A DNA stretch of 64,000 nucleotides from Butyrivibrio hungatei DSM 14810 (GCF_900143205.1 NZ_FRDH01000010.1:1-64000); one strand, 5' to 3'; positions 43,508 to 52,359 are shown, numbered from the stretch's first letter. Program-made: numbers and translations. The notes: generated by a model not told the origin, from the sequence alone.

Positions 43508-43675
43508 TCATATCAGTTCTTCAATAAAATTAAGCATCCTCTGTGTTGCCTGTTTATTGCGAGGCATTGAGCGTAGTTCTTCTGCCGTAACCCATTTATA
43601 TGCCGATGTTTCACCTTCCTGCAATACCACACTGGTTTTATCAGCATCTGTCTCGCTCATTCGTCACCCATGTTT
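43508..43675 (-). pseudogene. truncated NUDIX hydrolase C-terminus
   Basis: The frame that includes 43660-43508 reads MSETDADKTSVVLQEGETSA, then YKWVTAEELRSMPRNKQATQ and RMLNFIEELI. VVLQEGETSAYKWVTAEEL is typical of the end of a Nudix hydrolase, where it follows the catalytic box. The box itself is missing: the upstream sequence becomes the end of the adenylyltransferase gene at 43676. So only about 50 residues of the C-terminus survive, probably after a recombination at this junction. Confidence 0.65.
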
Positions 43676-44548
43676 TCAGAAAATGCTTACCGCGTTTTCA
43701 TCCATTTCTTTCACAATACTGAAATATTTGAAACTATTATCCGCTTCCTGCCGGTCAAAAAGAAAACCGTTTTGTTCCGCCACCCACCTGGATGTATCAT
43801 AAAACAGCCTACTCATCGTTTCCACAGATTTCCACATATTGTTTATATCAGCGTCGCAATATGTGTCCAAATACTTCTTCCATTCTTCCGCGGAGAGCCA
43901 TTTATACATATACTTCCCCGATTTTCCGATGCTGACGGAATAACCTGTCAGCTCTCCTATTTTCCAGGAAAGCATCTTTTCAAGCTCCTTTCTAACCACG
44001 AAGTTCAGCATATCCTGTGCATATGTCACTTCTTTTCTCCAAAGGCCCTTTGCGATATTGTTAAGGCACCACCAGAATTCGTTGCAGACGGCCGCATACT
44101 GTTCCTTTGACGGCCGATGGACTAAATAAGTTTCTTCCGATGCCTCGGGAATCTCAGGAAGAATTCCGTCTTTATCCAGCAGGATCTTGCATAAGCTGTC
44201 TTCCTTAACGTTTTCCTTTGCATGTGAAATCGATTTAACTGTAAGATCCAGCCTGTTTCCGTCCGTAAATATCATCAGCCAGCCATAGGAGTTTTCTTTG
44301 TCACTTGGATAATCCGGATGTTCGTCCGGGTACTGCATAAACAGTATATCCCCGAATCGCCTGATCCACTCCTTGTCCCGAATAAAGGATCCGGTTTCTT
44401 CTACGACATAAACAATGTCATAATCCTGAAAAATATCCTTTGGAGCATTGGGATTGGTTCTTGATCCGTTCATATAAACGGCACGGATCCTGGCATCTTC
44501 CTTCGCTGTACGCAGGATCAGTTCCATCATTTCTTTCTCTGTACGCAT
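43676..44548 (-). CDS. aminoglycoside 6-adenylyltransferase family protein
   Basis: A 290-residue protein of the ANT(6)/AadE family. The nucleotidyltransferase motif is visible as YMNGSRTNPNAPKDIFQDYD, and further family segments are WIRRFGDILFMQYP, NRLDLTVKSI, ILLDKDG, and FWWCLNNIAKGLWRKEV; length fits the 280-300 residue family. Characterised members adenylylate streptomycin, but many chromosomal homologues have no shown resistance role. A TATAAT sits four bases before the ATG and no clear ribosome binding site is present, so its expression mode is uncertain. Confidence 0.85.
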   Translation of the reverse strand: MRTEKEMMELILRTAKEDARIRAVYMNGSRTNPNAPKDIFQDYDIVYVVEETGSFIRDKEWIRRFGDILFMQYPDEHPDYPSDKENSYGWLMIFTDGNRLDLTVKSISHAKENVKEDSLCKILLDKDGILPEIPEASEETYLVHRPSKEQYAAVCNEFWWCLNNIAKGLWRKEVTYAQDMLNFVVRKELEKMLSWKIGELTGYSVSIGKSGKYMYKWLSAEEWKKYLDTYCDADINNMWKSVETMSRLFYDTSRWVAEQNGFLFDRQEADNSFKYFSIVKEMDENAVSIF

Positions 44549-44582
44549 TTATATTATACCCCGCATTATTGATTGATAAGTC

Positions 44583-45563
44583 TTAGGCATTTCTTTCATC
44601 ATTAATAACATGAATCAGTGATTCGCCCTCAATTACTCCCTTTAGCTCGGTCTTCAAAAATGCCGGACGAATGTCGTTGTTTGAAAGCTCATCGAGAGCA
44701 ACCCATTCCAGTTTCTCGTCATCATCAGTTGAAGTTTCAAATATAGCCTCCTTGGGCATATCCATTAAATAGTAATACTCTAACTCATGACAATCTTTGC
44801 CATCAATTGCTCCTCCCACGCCACGAAAGAAGTTCTCGCATATTATAGCAATACGTCTTGCTGTACATTTCACACCTGTTTCCTCGTATGTTTCTCTTTC
44901 AACGCAAGACTTGGAATCCTCTCCCATATGAACGCCACCACCGATCATATAATAGTATCCGCCAAATTTTGACTTCACAAACAGCATCTTATTATCGCGA
45001 ACAATAATAGCTCCGGTCCTATACCTAAACCAATAATTGTCCTTTTCCATGCCACAATCAAAATACTTCGGAATTCTCACAAAAAAGTGCCCATCATCCT
45101 CCCCGACAACTTTTCCACCATTCTTTTGCATGACCTTCTGTGAGGCGATATTATCTTTATTTACCCGGAGATATATCTCGTCCTCCGGTATTATTTTCCT
45201 TGCCTCCTGAAGAGTTAGTTTAAGGCCCGCTGTGGCATAACCTTTTCCCCGTTCATCTCTTCTGATGCTATAACCTATATGGCCTGCGCCGCTCTTAAGT
45301 GCTTCTGTGAGATGATGCCTGATACGGAATTCTCCAACCAAACGACCTTCATCCCATAGATAATAGTATGTTTCCGGCACAAACCAGTCAGGCATATTAA
45401 CCGGGTGTTCATAAGAAATCAACGTCGGTAAAACCTTCTCGATATAATCATCGTAAGAAACTCCGTTATACGGATTTGTTAAACCATTTTCATCTGTTGG
45501 AAGTGCTGTAGTGTATTCCCACTGAGCTTTAGCATCATTCTTGTTTATTTTCCTCAGTTCCAT
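44583..45563 (-). CDS. GNAT acetyltransferase-NUDIX hydrolase fusion
   Basis: A 326-residue two-domain protein. Residues about 1-170 are a GNAT domain (HIGYSIRRDERGKGYATAGLKL is the acetyl-CoA-binding region; VNKDNIASQKVMQKNGGKVVGE follows). Residues about 180-320 are a Nudix domain with GGVHMGEDSKSCVERETYEETGV, a perfect box, read in parts. An AAAGGA lies before the ATG at 45563, four bases after the methyltransferase stop; the long upstream frame overlaps that gene and is rejected. Substrates of either domain are unknown. Confidence 0.85.
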   Translation of the reverse strand: MELRKINKNDAKAQWEYTTALPTDENGLTNPYNGVSYDDYIEKVLPTLISYEHPVNMPDWFVPETYYYLWDEGRLVGEFRIRHHLTEALKSGAGHIGYSIRRDERGKGYATAGLKLTLQEARKIIPEDEIYLRVNKDNIASQKVMQKNGGKVVGEDDGHFFVRIPKYFDCGMEKDNYWFRYRTGAIIVRDNKMLFVKSKFGGYYYMIGGGVHMGEDSKSCVERETYEETGVKCTARRIAIICENFFRGVGGAIDGKDCHELEYYYLMDMPKEAIFETSTDDDEKLEWVALDELSNNDIRPAFLKTELKGVIEGESLIHVINDERNA

Positions 45564-45567
45564 GTTT

Positions 45568-46323
45568 TCAGTCCTTTCTTGCAATCGCAGTGAACTCACC
45601 CGGGAGTTTTTCATTCTCCCATGAAGGATGTTCATCAAAACGCTCCAAAGTAAATCCGCTCCCGATGATAGAATTGATGATCTCGCTGATGGTGTACTTC
45701 CTGTAATGGCATTTCGGGATCTGCTTACGGATCTCCTCATCGTAAAATCTTGCGTGCGCCATCTCACCTTCAAAGATATCTGTTGAGAAATAACTCATGG
45801 TTGGCTGCTGCAGCCCCAGGATATCCGAAATCTTGGTAAAAGGATGGAAGTCGCTGCAGATCATCTTTCCACCAGGTTTAAGCAATCCGTTCATAACATT
45901 CATAAAAGCATTTATATCGTGGAAATAATGAAGGATCCCACCTTCCATGAATACGACATCAAAGAAACCGGCGTACCGATCCATATCAATTTCCATGATG
46001 TCGCAGACTTCATATTCGATCTTCACGCCTGCAACTTCAGCGGTTTCCATGGCATATTTCTTATTGGCTTCCGAAATATCAAATACAGTCACCTCCGCGC
46101 CCAAGAGAGCCAGTGGAATTGCTTTCTTGCCGCATGATCCGCAGATATTGGCAACTTTGATACCATCAAAAGAATCAAAGTAGCTTGCGAACTGCTTCAG
46201 CATCTTCCTGGGATTTTCTTTGTCCTTCGCGGCTCTTTCCTCCGGCGTTCCTGCAGTCCTAACCCAGAACTCGTAAGCATCAAACTCCCAAGCTTTCTTA
46301 TGTTGTTTACTGTATTCTTCCAA
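45568..46323 (-). CDS. class I SAM-dependent methyltransferase
   Basis: A 251-residue methyltransferase: the SAM-binding motif I is VANICGSCGKKAIPLALLGA (about 57-76), followed by VTVFDISEANKKYA and FDVVFMEGGILHYF (motif II/III). Substrate unknown. The start appears to be TTG at 46323 with GGGAGG about ten bases upstream. It is the first of the run of enzyme genes and lies 70 bases downstream of the MITE-like element. Confidence 0.8.
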   Translation of the reverse strand: MEEYSKQHKKAWEFDAYEFWVRTAGTPEERAAKDKENPRKMLKQFASYFDSFDGIKVANICGSCGKKAIPLALLGAEVTVFDISEANKKYAMETAEVAGVKIEYEVCDIMEIDMDRYAGFFDVVFMEGGILHYFHDINAFMNVMNGLLKPGGKMICSDFHPFTKISDILGLQQPTMSYFSTDIFEGEMAHARFYDEEIRKQIPKCHYRKYTISEIINSIIGSGFTLERFDEHPSWENEKLPGEFTAIARKD

Positions 46324-46393
46324 AAATATTATCCTCCCGTCTTTTTATATGGATATTTATCTCTCAAGTTGAATTGCGCCATAACCTGCTAAA

Positions 46394-46559
46394 CTAGTGT
46401 AGCTGTTTTTATATTTCTCGACTATATTGATTAGATATGATTTGTAATCTAAAAGGCGGAAGAAGGCGTCGATGGGGTTCCATCGACAACTGATGACAAC
46501 GCAGTAGATTCAAATTATAGCAAGCATATAGTCGAGTTAATATAAAACAGCTACACTAG
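46394..46559. mobile_element. 166-bp MITE-like element with about 34-bp inverted ends
   Basis: The element starts CTAGTGTAGCTGTTTT and ends with the inverse of the same 16 bases; the match extends with small gaps through CTCGACTATAT to about 34 bases. Inside, TATGATTTG-AATCTA and its partner and a central GTCGATGG-CCATCGAC continue the symmetry, so the whole element can fold into one hairpin. It encodes nothing. Its right end reaches into the nuclease-like gene and provides its stop codon. No clear target duplication is seen. Confidence 0.75.
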
Positions 46560-47351
46560 ATATTCTTTAATCATAGCCTTTATTATATTAGAACTGATGG
46601 CATGTTGAGAAGTCTCAAATGTCATGATCATATTTTTCCCCAGAAAATATCCACTTTGCTCATATGCCTCTATCTTAACTACATTCTTGTTTGCATAAGC
46701 TATGTTATCCATCATTCCAAAATGTTCCCAGATATATTCCTTTCTAGTTCTGATATTAAGGCATGTAAAATCTGGTCTTACTGCTCCCATGCCCTTAAGT
46801 GCAAGTGGGTATTCATACCTGTATGGAATGCCACTTTGTTCCAGCATATTGGCTATTATCAGCTCAGATTTTGATCTTACCCTTATTCCATTGTTTGAAA
46901 AAAACTCTGTAACACTTTCATTAATTCCCATAGGCTCGTAGATTTCTTTTTTCCAATTCTCAACATATATATCCAAAGGTTCAATGATCGGTGTAACAAG
47001 CTTTTTCCTTGCATCTGCCATGCCCATATACACATTTTCAAGTGACTTTATATCATAGAGCTTTAAAAACCCCAAAATATCATTTCTGATTTTTACAAGT
47101 TTCTTTTTAAGTAGCATTTCATAATCTCGCTGTGCCACCTTCTTCAGTTTGTCCATTTCTTCGATTCTCGCATACTTCCGCTTTTGTGCGAGCTTGTCTA
47201 CCCAGTAATACTGGTCTTTCCCGTTACTCTTACTTATTGCAATACCACAATTGCTCAAGCTTTTTACCCTTAACGCATTCTTATCAATTTGGGTTATTAG
47301 AGCATCTATCTCCTGTATTTGTTTTTCCAATTTTTCCTTGTAATCCTGCAT
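46551..47351 (-). CDS. PD-(D/E)XK nuclease-like protein
   Basis: A 266-residue protein. The first half is a long coiled-coil-like helical region (LEKQIQEIDALITQIDKNAL, KRKYARIEEMDKLKKVAQRD) with Lys-rich stretches. The second half resembles a PD-(D/E)XK nuclease fold: Glu in VRSKSELIIANML, then RPDFTCLNIRTRKEYIWEHFG with the Asp and Glu of the motif. The final codons for Leu-Val and the stop lie in the MITE-like inverted repeat, so the native C-terminus may have been altered. AAGGAG is seven bases before the ATG at 47351. Directly upstream lies an array of eight phased CTACGTGA sites. Function unknown; nuclease activity is inferred. Confidence 0.65.
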   Translation of the reverse strand: MQDYKEKLEKQIQEIDALITQIDKNALRVKSLSNCGIAISKSNGKDQYYWVDKLAQKRKYARIEEMDKLKKVAQRDYEMLLKKKLVKIRNDILGFLKLYDIKSLENVYMGMADARKKLVTPIIEPLDIYVENWKKEIYEPMGINESVTEFFSNNGIRVRSKSELIIANMLEQSGIPYRYEYPLALKGMGAVRPDFTCLNIRTRKEYIWEHFGMMDNIAYANKNVVKIEAYEQSGYFLGKNMIMTFETSQHAISSNIIKAMIKEYLV

Positions 47352-47371
47352 CACCAAACTCCTTTTTCAAT

Positions 47372-47603
47372 TCTACGTGCCCCCGCTTTATCTTTTGACT
47401 GTTATCACGTAGTGCCACAATGATACATCAGGCATTCTACGTGATACCCCTTATTAACCAGCCCTTTCTCACGTAATTTTTCCAGATATCTACTTATTTC
47501 TACGTGGACCACAAGAATCAAGAACAACACCTCACGTAGATGCCATAAATATCATGCATGTCACTACGCGAATAGTAGCTCAAAAAAGCCACTACTCACG
47601 TAA
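47372..47603. repeat. array of eight alternating CTACGTGA sites at 32-bp intervals
   Basis: The ACGT cores begin at 47375, 47407, 47439, 47471, 47502, 47534, 47566 (ACGC) and 47598: spacings 32, 32, 32, 31, 32, 32, 32. Orientation alternates strictly: CTACGTG, TCACGTAG, CTACGTGA, TCACGTAA, CTACGTGG, TCACGTAG, CTACGCGA, TCACGTAA. The intervals of about 24 bases are all different. Complementarity extends beyond the core between sites 2-3 (TGCC/GGCA) and 7-8 (TAGT/ACTA). The array ends seven bases before the ribosome binding site of the nuclease-like gene. No gene is seen in it. Confidence 0.9.
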
Positions 47604-47880
47604 GCCGTCTTCTTTTGCCCCTTCTTTATCTATTATTTTGGGATTTACCAAGCTGTCCCAGAAAGAACAGCCATTTCAAAACGAACTTTGAAAAAACTAT
47701 CTTGAAATACAAATGACAATATATAACAACTCAGAAAAAAAGTAAATAAATTTCTAACCGTATTGATTCCCATACGGTTATGCCTTAAGGATAAGACTCT
47801 GACGAATTCAGCCAGTATAACAACAAAGTCCCAGAAGCGCATAGGCGCTTCTGGAGCTTAATTCATTAACGTATATTATT
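47604..47880. other. gene-free spacer with two hairpins downstream of guaA
   Basis: No open frame here looks coding. Two perfect inverted repeats are present: AACCGTAT/ATACGGTT (47756-47779) and CCAGAAGCGC/GCGCTTCTGG (47831-47854). The second lies 26 bases after the guaA stop on the minus strand and, followed by a T-rich but interrupted tract, may act as its terminator. Confidence 0.5.
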
Positions 47881-49431
47881 TTATTCCAACTCTACAGTTC
47901 CTGGTGGCTTACTTGTGAGGTCGTACATTACGCGGTTAACGCCCTTTACCTCGTTGATGATACGGCTCATAACTTTCTGAAGGACTTCGAAAGGAATCTC
48001 AGAAGCCTCAGCTGTCATGAAGTCTATAGTTTCAACAGCGCGGAGTACGATCGCATAGTCGTATGTACGCTCATCGCCCATAACACCAACTGATCTCATG
48101 TTTGAAAGAGCTGCAAAATACTGATCAGGTAATTTCTTAAGTCCTGCTGCCGCAAGCTCTTCTCTATAGATAAAGTCTGCATCCTGAACAATGCGAACCT
48201 TCTCTGCATTTACTTCACCGATGATACGGATGCCAAGACCAGGTCCTGGGAATGGCTGACGGAATACCAGGTACTCAGGAAGTCCAAGCTCAAGTCCAGC
48301 CTTTCTAACTTCATCCTTGAAAAGTGAACGAAGAGGCTCGATGATTTCTTTGAAATCAACATAGTCAGGAAGTCCGCCAACATTGTGGTGAGACTTGATA
48401 ACAACTGACTCTCCGCCAAGTCCTGACTCAACAACGTCAGGATAGATAGTTCCCTGTGCAAGGAAGTCTACTGTACCAATCTTCTTGGCCTCTTCCTCAA
48501 ATACACGGATGAACTCTTCGCCGATGATCTTACGCTTTCTCTCAGGCTCTTCTACTCCCTTAAGCTTAGCATAATATCTTTCGGCCGCATTAACGCGAAC
48601 AAAATTGATATCGAAATTACCATTTGGTCCAAATACGCTCTCGACCTCATCGCCCTCGTTCTTACGAAGAAGACCATGATCCACGAATACGCAGGTAAGC
48701 TGCTTACCAATTGCCTTAGCAAGAAGTGCCGCAAGAACTGATGAATCAACACCGCCAGAAAGAGCAAGCAAAACCTTGCCATCTCCAACTTTCTCGCGAA
48801 TCTCCTTGATCGTATTTTCAACGAAGGAATCCATGCGCCATGAACCAGAAGTAGCGCAGATATTTCTAACGAAGTTATGAAGGATATCTTTACCCTTAAC
48901 TGTGTGAAGAACCTCTGGATGGAACTGGATAGCATAGAGCTTCTTGTCTTCACAAGCCGCTGCAGCAACTGGGCAATCTGCTGTGTGAGCAATGATCTCA
49001 AATCCAGGAGCCACCTTGCTGATGTAATCGAAATGACTCATCCAAACGATGGTCTTATCTTCAACGCCTGCAAAAAGAGCATCCTTAGAGCCATCAATAA
49101 ATGTCTCTGTCTTACCATACTCTCTGACTGGAGCCTTCTTGACCTTACCACCCAGAACGTGCATCATAAGCTGCGCTCCGTAGCAAAGACCTAAAACTGG
49201 AATTCCAAGTTCAAAAAGCTCTTTGGTATATGTTGGAGCACCTTCCTCGTAACATGAGTTAGGTCCACCAGTCAAAATGATTCCCTTAGGGGACATTTCC
49301 TTGATCTGCTCAATCGGAGTACGATATGAATAGATCTCGCAGTAAACGTTACACTCTCTGACGCGCCTTGCAACCAGCTGGTTGTACTGTCCGCCAAAGT
49401 CAATGACTATAACTTTCTCTTCTGCAGCCAT
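47881..49431 (-). CDS. guaA: GMP synthase (glutamine-hydrolysing)
   Basis: Converts XMP to GMP with glutamine and ATP, last step of GMP synthesis. The 516 residues comprise the glutamine amidotransferase domain (catalytic Cys83 in GLCYGAQ, His-Glu in [10 protein letters not shown]), the ATP-pyrophosphatase domain (P-loop [15 protein letters not shown]) and the dimerisation domain ending [15 protein letters not shown]. The ATG at 49431 follows GGAGGAAGC; the extra 13 codons upstream are not conserved. A promoter and hairpin lie upstream. Confidence 0.97.
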   Translation of the reverse strand: MAAEEKVIVIDFGGQYNQLVARRVRECNVYCEIYSYRTPIEQIKEMSPKGIILTGGPNSCYEEGAPTYTKELFELGIPVLGLCYGAQLMMHVLGGKVKKAPVREYGKTETFIDGSKDALFAGVEDKTIVWMSHFDYISKVAPGFEIIAHTADCPVAAAACEDKKLYAIQFHPEVLHTVKGKDILHNFVRNICATSGSWRMDSFVENTIKEIREKVGDGKVLLALSGGVDSSVLAALLAKAIGKQLTCVFVDHGLLRKNEGDEVESVFGPNGNFDINFVRVNAAERYYAKLKGVEEPERKRKIIGEEFIRVFEEEAKKIGTVDFLAQGTIYPDVVESGLGGESVVIKSHHNVGGLPDYVDFKEIIEPLRSLFKDEVRKAGLELGLPEYLVFRQPFPGPGLGIRIIGEVNAEKVRIVQDADFIYREELAAAGLKKLPDQYFAALSNMRSVGVMGDERTYDYAIVLRAVETIDFMTAEASEIPFEVLQKVMSRIINEVKGVNRVMYDLTSKPPGTVELE

Positions 49432-49479
49432 GCTTCCTCCTACCAAATCTATATTGTTGGGTATCGTCAAACAAAGAAA

Positions 49480-49515
49480 ATACCCGAGTGATGTTAAAAT
49501 CCATCAATCGGGTAT
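49480..49515 (-). terminator. hairpin between the wall hydrolase gene and guaA
   Basis: Minus-strand ATACCCGA pairs with TCGGGTAT, with an inner TGATG/CATCA stem, followed by TTTTC. It can terminate the NlpC/P60 transcript. The downstream arm GGGTAT can alternatively pair with ATACCC near 49460. Confidence 0.65.
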
Positions 49516-49516
49516 G

Positions 49517-49546
49517 ATTATACACTAGCATGCTGGATATTAACAA
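49517..49546 (-). promoter_or_regulatory. promoter of guaA
   Basis: Minus-strand TTGTTA (49546-49541), 18-bp spacer, TATAAT (49522-49517). The predicted start site falls inside the hairpin at 49480-49515, so terminator and promoter overlap. Confidence 0.55.
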
Positions 49547-49580
49547 CATGAATATTCCATAAAAAAGTGAATTTCTTGCT

Positions 49581-50891
49581 TTAGTTAATATACCTTCTTA
49601 CGGAAATGATGGATCTGTATGTAGCGGGACTATACTTGATACCTGTTTTCTGGGTACTAGCATGAACTATCTGTCCGCCGCCTATATATATTCCAACATG
49701 TCCGCCGTAGTAGATAACATCTCCCGGCTGAGCATCCGCGTAGGATACCTCTCTGCCGTAAGAGCCCTGTGCCCACGAAGTTCTTGGAACTGATATTCCG
49801 TAAGCCTTGTAGACTGCCATTACAAAGCCGGAGCAGTCAGCTCCATCTGTAAGGCTTGTTCCACCCGGAACATAAGGATTACCTACAAACTTGCATGCGT
49901 AATTTGCTATATTAGATCCCGTTGCGCTTCCCGTAGGAGCAACATATCCGGAACCTCCAGATGCACCACCTGAACCAGATGACGACTGGGAATAACTTGA
50001 TCCAGAATCTGAATCCGAATCATTATTTGCCGCCTGTTCAGCCTGATATGCATCTTCCTTGGCTTTCTTGGTCTCGGCAACTTCTTTTTGCTTTTGCTCT
50101 ATCTGCTTTTGAAGACTTGCGATACTGGACTGCTGGCTCTTAACTTGGGCTGTATACACAGCTGCGTCCTGCTTTGCCTTGGCAATCTTAACTTCATAAT
50201 CAGCGTAAGTTGCCTTGTACTCTGCAAGCACTTCTTCCATGTATGCCTGTTCTTCTTCTAGCTCCATCTCCGAAGTTTCAAGCTCTGCCTTTTCTTCTTC
50301 AAGCTGCTTGCCATAGGCTTCAGCCGCTTCCTTGGCAGCTACATATTCAGAGAGCTTCTGTCTGTCATATTCATAAAGCTCTTCTACATACTGAACTTTA
50401 TTGAGGGCATCTGCATAACTTGTAGCAGTTAAAAGAATCTGCACATACGATAGGTTTCCCTTTTCATACATGAACTTGATTCTCTGAGTCATTGCTTCGT
50501 ACAATGTCTCTTCCTGTTTCTTGGCTTCATCATATTCTGCCTGAGTTATCTCTATCTGCTCCTGCTTGGCTGCTATGTCTTCTTTGATAAGTTCAATATC
50601 AGTCATGAGACCTACGATCTCAGCATTGGTTTCATCAATTGCTTCCTTAGTCTCACCCTGAGCTTCTGAATAATCATTTATCTGGCTGTTTGCATTGTTA
50701 AGCTTGTTCTGACTGTCTTTCTTCTGGTTTTCAAGAGCTTTCTTTTTATTCTCCAGCTCTTTTTGCTCGTTTTCAAGCTTCTCTTGTTTTTCCTGTAAAT
50801 CAGTACTGGTGGTAGCCCATACAGGGTCTGCCACCAGTAAACTCATAACAAGGGAAATAGCTATCATATTAAAAAGACTTCTTTTTTTCAT
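49581..50891 (-). CDS. NlpC/P60 peptidoglycan hydrolase with coiled coil
   Basis: A 436-residue secreted wall hydrolase, PcsB/CwlO-like. Signal peptide (about 1-27), a long coiled coil (about 30-280) rich in Glu, Lys and Gln, a Ser/Gly-rich linker (290-325) and a C-terminal NlpC/P60 domain with the catalytic Cys in DGADCSGFVM and histidines in GGHVGIYIG and QIVHAS. It probably cleaves stem peptides during division or growth, likely controlled through the coiled coil. Of two close ATG codons, 50891 has AGGGGG at the right distance. Confidence 0.93.
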   Translation of the reverse strand: MKKRSLFNMIAISLVMSLLVADPVWATTSTDLQEKQEKLENEQKELENKKKALENQKKDSQNKLNNANSQINDYSEAQGETKEAIDETNAEIVGLMTDIELIKEDIAAKQEQIEITQAEYDEAKKQEETLYEAMTQRIKFMYEKGNLSYVQILLTATSYADALNKVQYVEELYEYDRQKLSEYVAAKEAAEAYGKQLEEEKAELETSEMELEEEQAYMEEVLAEYKATYADYEVKIAKAKQDAAVYTAQVKSQQSSIASLQKQIEQKQKEVAETKKAKEDAYQAEQAANNDSDSDSGSSYSQSSSGSGGASGGSGYVAPTGSATGSNIANYACKFVGNPYVPGGTSLTDGADCSGFVMAVYKAYGISVPRTSWAQGSYGREVSYADAQPGDVIYYGGHVGIYIGGGQIVHASTQKTGIKYSPATYRSIISVRRYIN

Positions 50892-50942
50892 ACGCATCCC
50901 CCTTGTCTAATCTCTATAGTCTAAGTATATCACATGCGTGCA

Positions 50943-52334
50943 TTAAAGCTCACAATTTCCGACTGTTCTAGGGAATGACTCAACGTCTCTGATGTTAGCC
51001 ATGCCTGTAAGGTACATTACGCAACGCTCAAATCCAAGACCAAATCCTGCGTGACGTACGCTTCCATATTTACGAAGATCAAGATAGAACTGATACTCGT
51101 CCTTCTTCATTCCAAGCTCATCCATACGCTTCTCGAGGATTGCAAGGTCATCTTCTCTCTGGCTACCACCGATGATCTCTCCGATACCAGGCACAAGGCA
51201 ATCAGCTGCTGCAACTGTCTTTCCATCTGGATTAAGCTTCATGTAGAATGCCTTGATCTCCTTTGGATAATCAGTTACAAATACCGGCTTCTTGAAGATC
51301 TCCTCTGTAAGGAATCTCTCATGCTCTGTCTGAAGATCACATCCCCATGATACCTTGTAATCAAACTTGTCATTGTGCTTCTCTAAAAGCTCAATAGCCT
51401 CTGTATATGAGATACGACCAAACTCGTTGTTAACAACGTTGTTAAGTCTGTCGATAAGTCCCTTATCGATGAACTCGTTAAAGAATGCCATCTCTTCTGG
51501 GCAGTGCTCTAATACATAGCTGATAACATATTTGAGCATTGCTTCTGCTGTGTCACAATCATCCTTAAGATCTGCAAAGCACATCTCAGGCTCGATCATC
51601 CAGAACTCAGCTGCATGTCTTGTTGTGTTTGAGTTCTCAGCACGGAATGTAGGTCCAAATGTGTAAACATTCTTGAATGCGAATGCATAAGTCTCTACGT
51701 TAAGCTGTCCACTTACTGTAAGGTTAACTGGCTTTCCAAAGAAATCCTTGGAGTAATCAACTGCTCCGTCCTCAGTCTTAGGAACGTTGTTGAGGTCCAT
51801 TGTTGTAACCTGGAACATCTCGCCGGCACCTTCACAGTCACTACCTGTAATAAGTGGTGTGTGAACATATACGAAATTTCTCTCCTGGAAGAAAGAATGA
51901 ATAGCATATGCTGCTACACTTCTAACCCTGAATACAGCCTCAAATGTGTTTGTTCTAGCACGAAGATGAGGGATTGTTCTAAGGAACTCAAGTGTATGTC
52001 TCTTTTTCTGAAGAGGATAATCAGCTGTTGACTGGCCTTCAATCTCAACAGTCTCTGCCTGCATCTCAAATGGCTGCTTGGCTCCTGGTGTTGCAACGAT
52101 AGTTCCTGTTGCGATAACAGCTGCACCAACATTTAACTTACTGATCTCTGCAAAATTTGAAAGGGCATCAGAATATACAATCTGTAAAGGCTTGAAATAT
52201 GTACCATCATTTAAAACGATGAATCCGATTGCTTTTGAATCACGAATGCTTCTGATCCATCCGCCTACAGTTACCTTCTGGCCTGCGTATTTTTCCTGTT
52301 CTTCGAATAGTGCTCTGATATCTACTAAATCCAT
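50943..52334 (-). CDS. asnS: asparaginyl-tRNA synthetase
   Basis: A 463-residue class II synthetase that charges tRNA-Asn. It has the N-terminal OB fold ([15 protein letters not shown]), motif 2 region [23 protein letters not shown], and motif 3 [15 protein letters not shown] followed by [17 protein letters not shown]. The ATG at 52334 is six bases from GGGAGG. It follows the trigger-factor-like gene after 25 bases and is probably co-transcribed with it. Confidence 0.97.
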   Translation of the reverse strand: MDLVDIRALFEEQEKYAGQKVTVGGWIRSIRDSKAIGFIVLNDGTYFKPLQIVYSDALSNFAEISKLNVGAAVIATGTIVATPGAKQPFEMQAETVEIEGQSTADYPLQKKRHTLEFLRTIPHLRARTNTFEAVFRVRSVAAYAIHSFFQERNFVYVHTPLITGSDCEGAGEMFQVTTMDLNNVPKTEDGAVDYSKDFFGKPVNLTVSGQLNVETYAFAFKNVYTFGPTFRAENSNTTRHAAEFWMIEPEMCFADLKDDCDTAEAMLKYVISYVLEHCPEEMAFFNEFIDKGLIDRLNNVVNNEFGRISYTEAIELLEKHNDKFDYKVSWGCDLQTEHERFLTEEIFKKPVFVTDYPKEIKAFYMKLNPDGKTVAAADCLVPGIGEIIGGSQREDDLAILEKRMDELGMKKDEYQFYLDLRKYGSVRHAGFGLGFERCVMYLTGMANIRDVESFPRTVGNCEL

Positions 52335-52359
52335 GGCGACCTCCCTGATCAAATTTTAT

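Noticed and set aside
43215-43802. Plus-strand open frame of about 195 codons
   Set aside because: Antisense to the HD-domain gene, the Nudix fragment and the adenylyltransferase end, all of which have recognisable motifs.
41258-46323. Integron cassette array
   Set aside because: No integrase gene and no attC-like paired sites were found between the genes.
47372-47603. Canonical CRISPR array
   Set aside because: Repeats are only about 8 bases and alternate in orientation; no cas genes are near.
47645-47842. Minus-strand 65-codon frame between guaA and the array
   Set aside because: It runs through both hairpins, lacks a ribosome binding site and resembles no protein.
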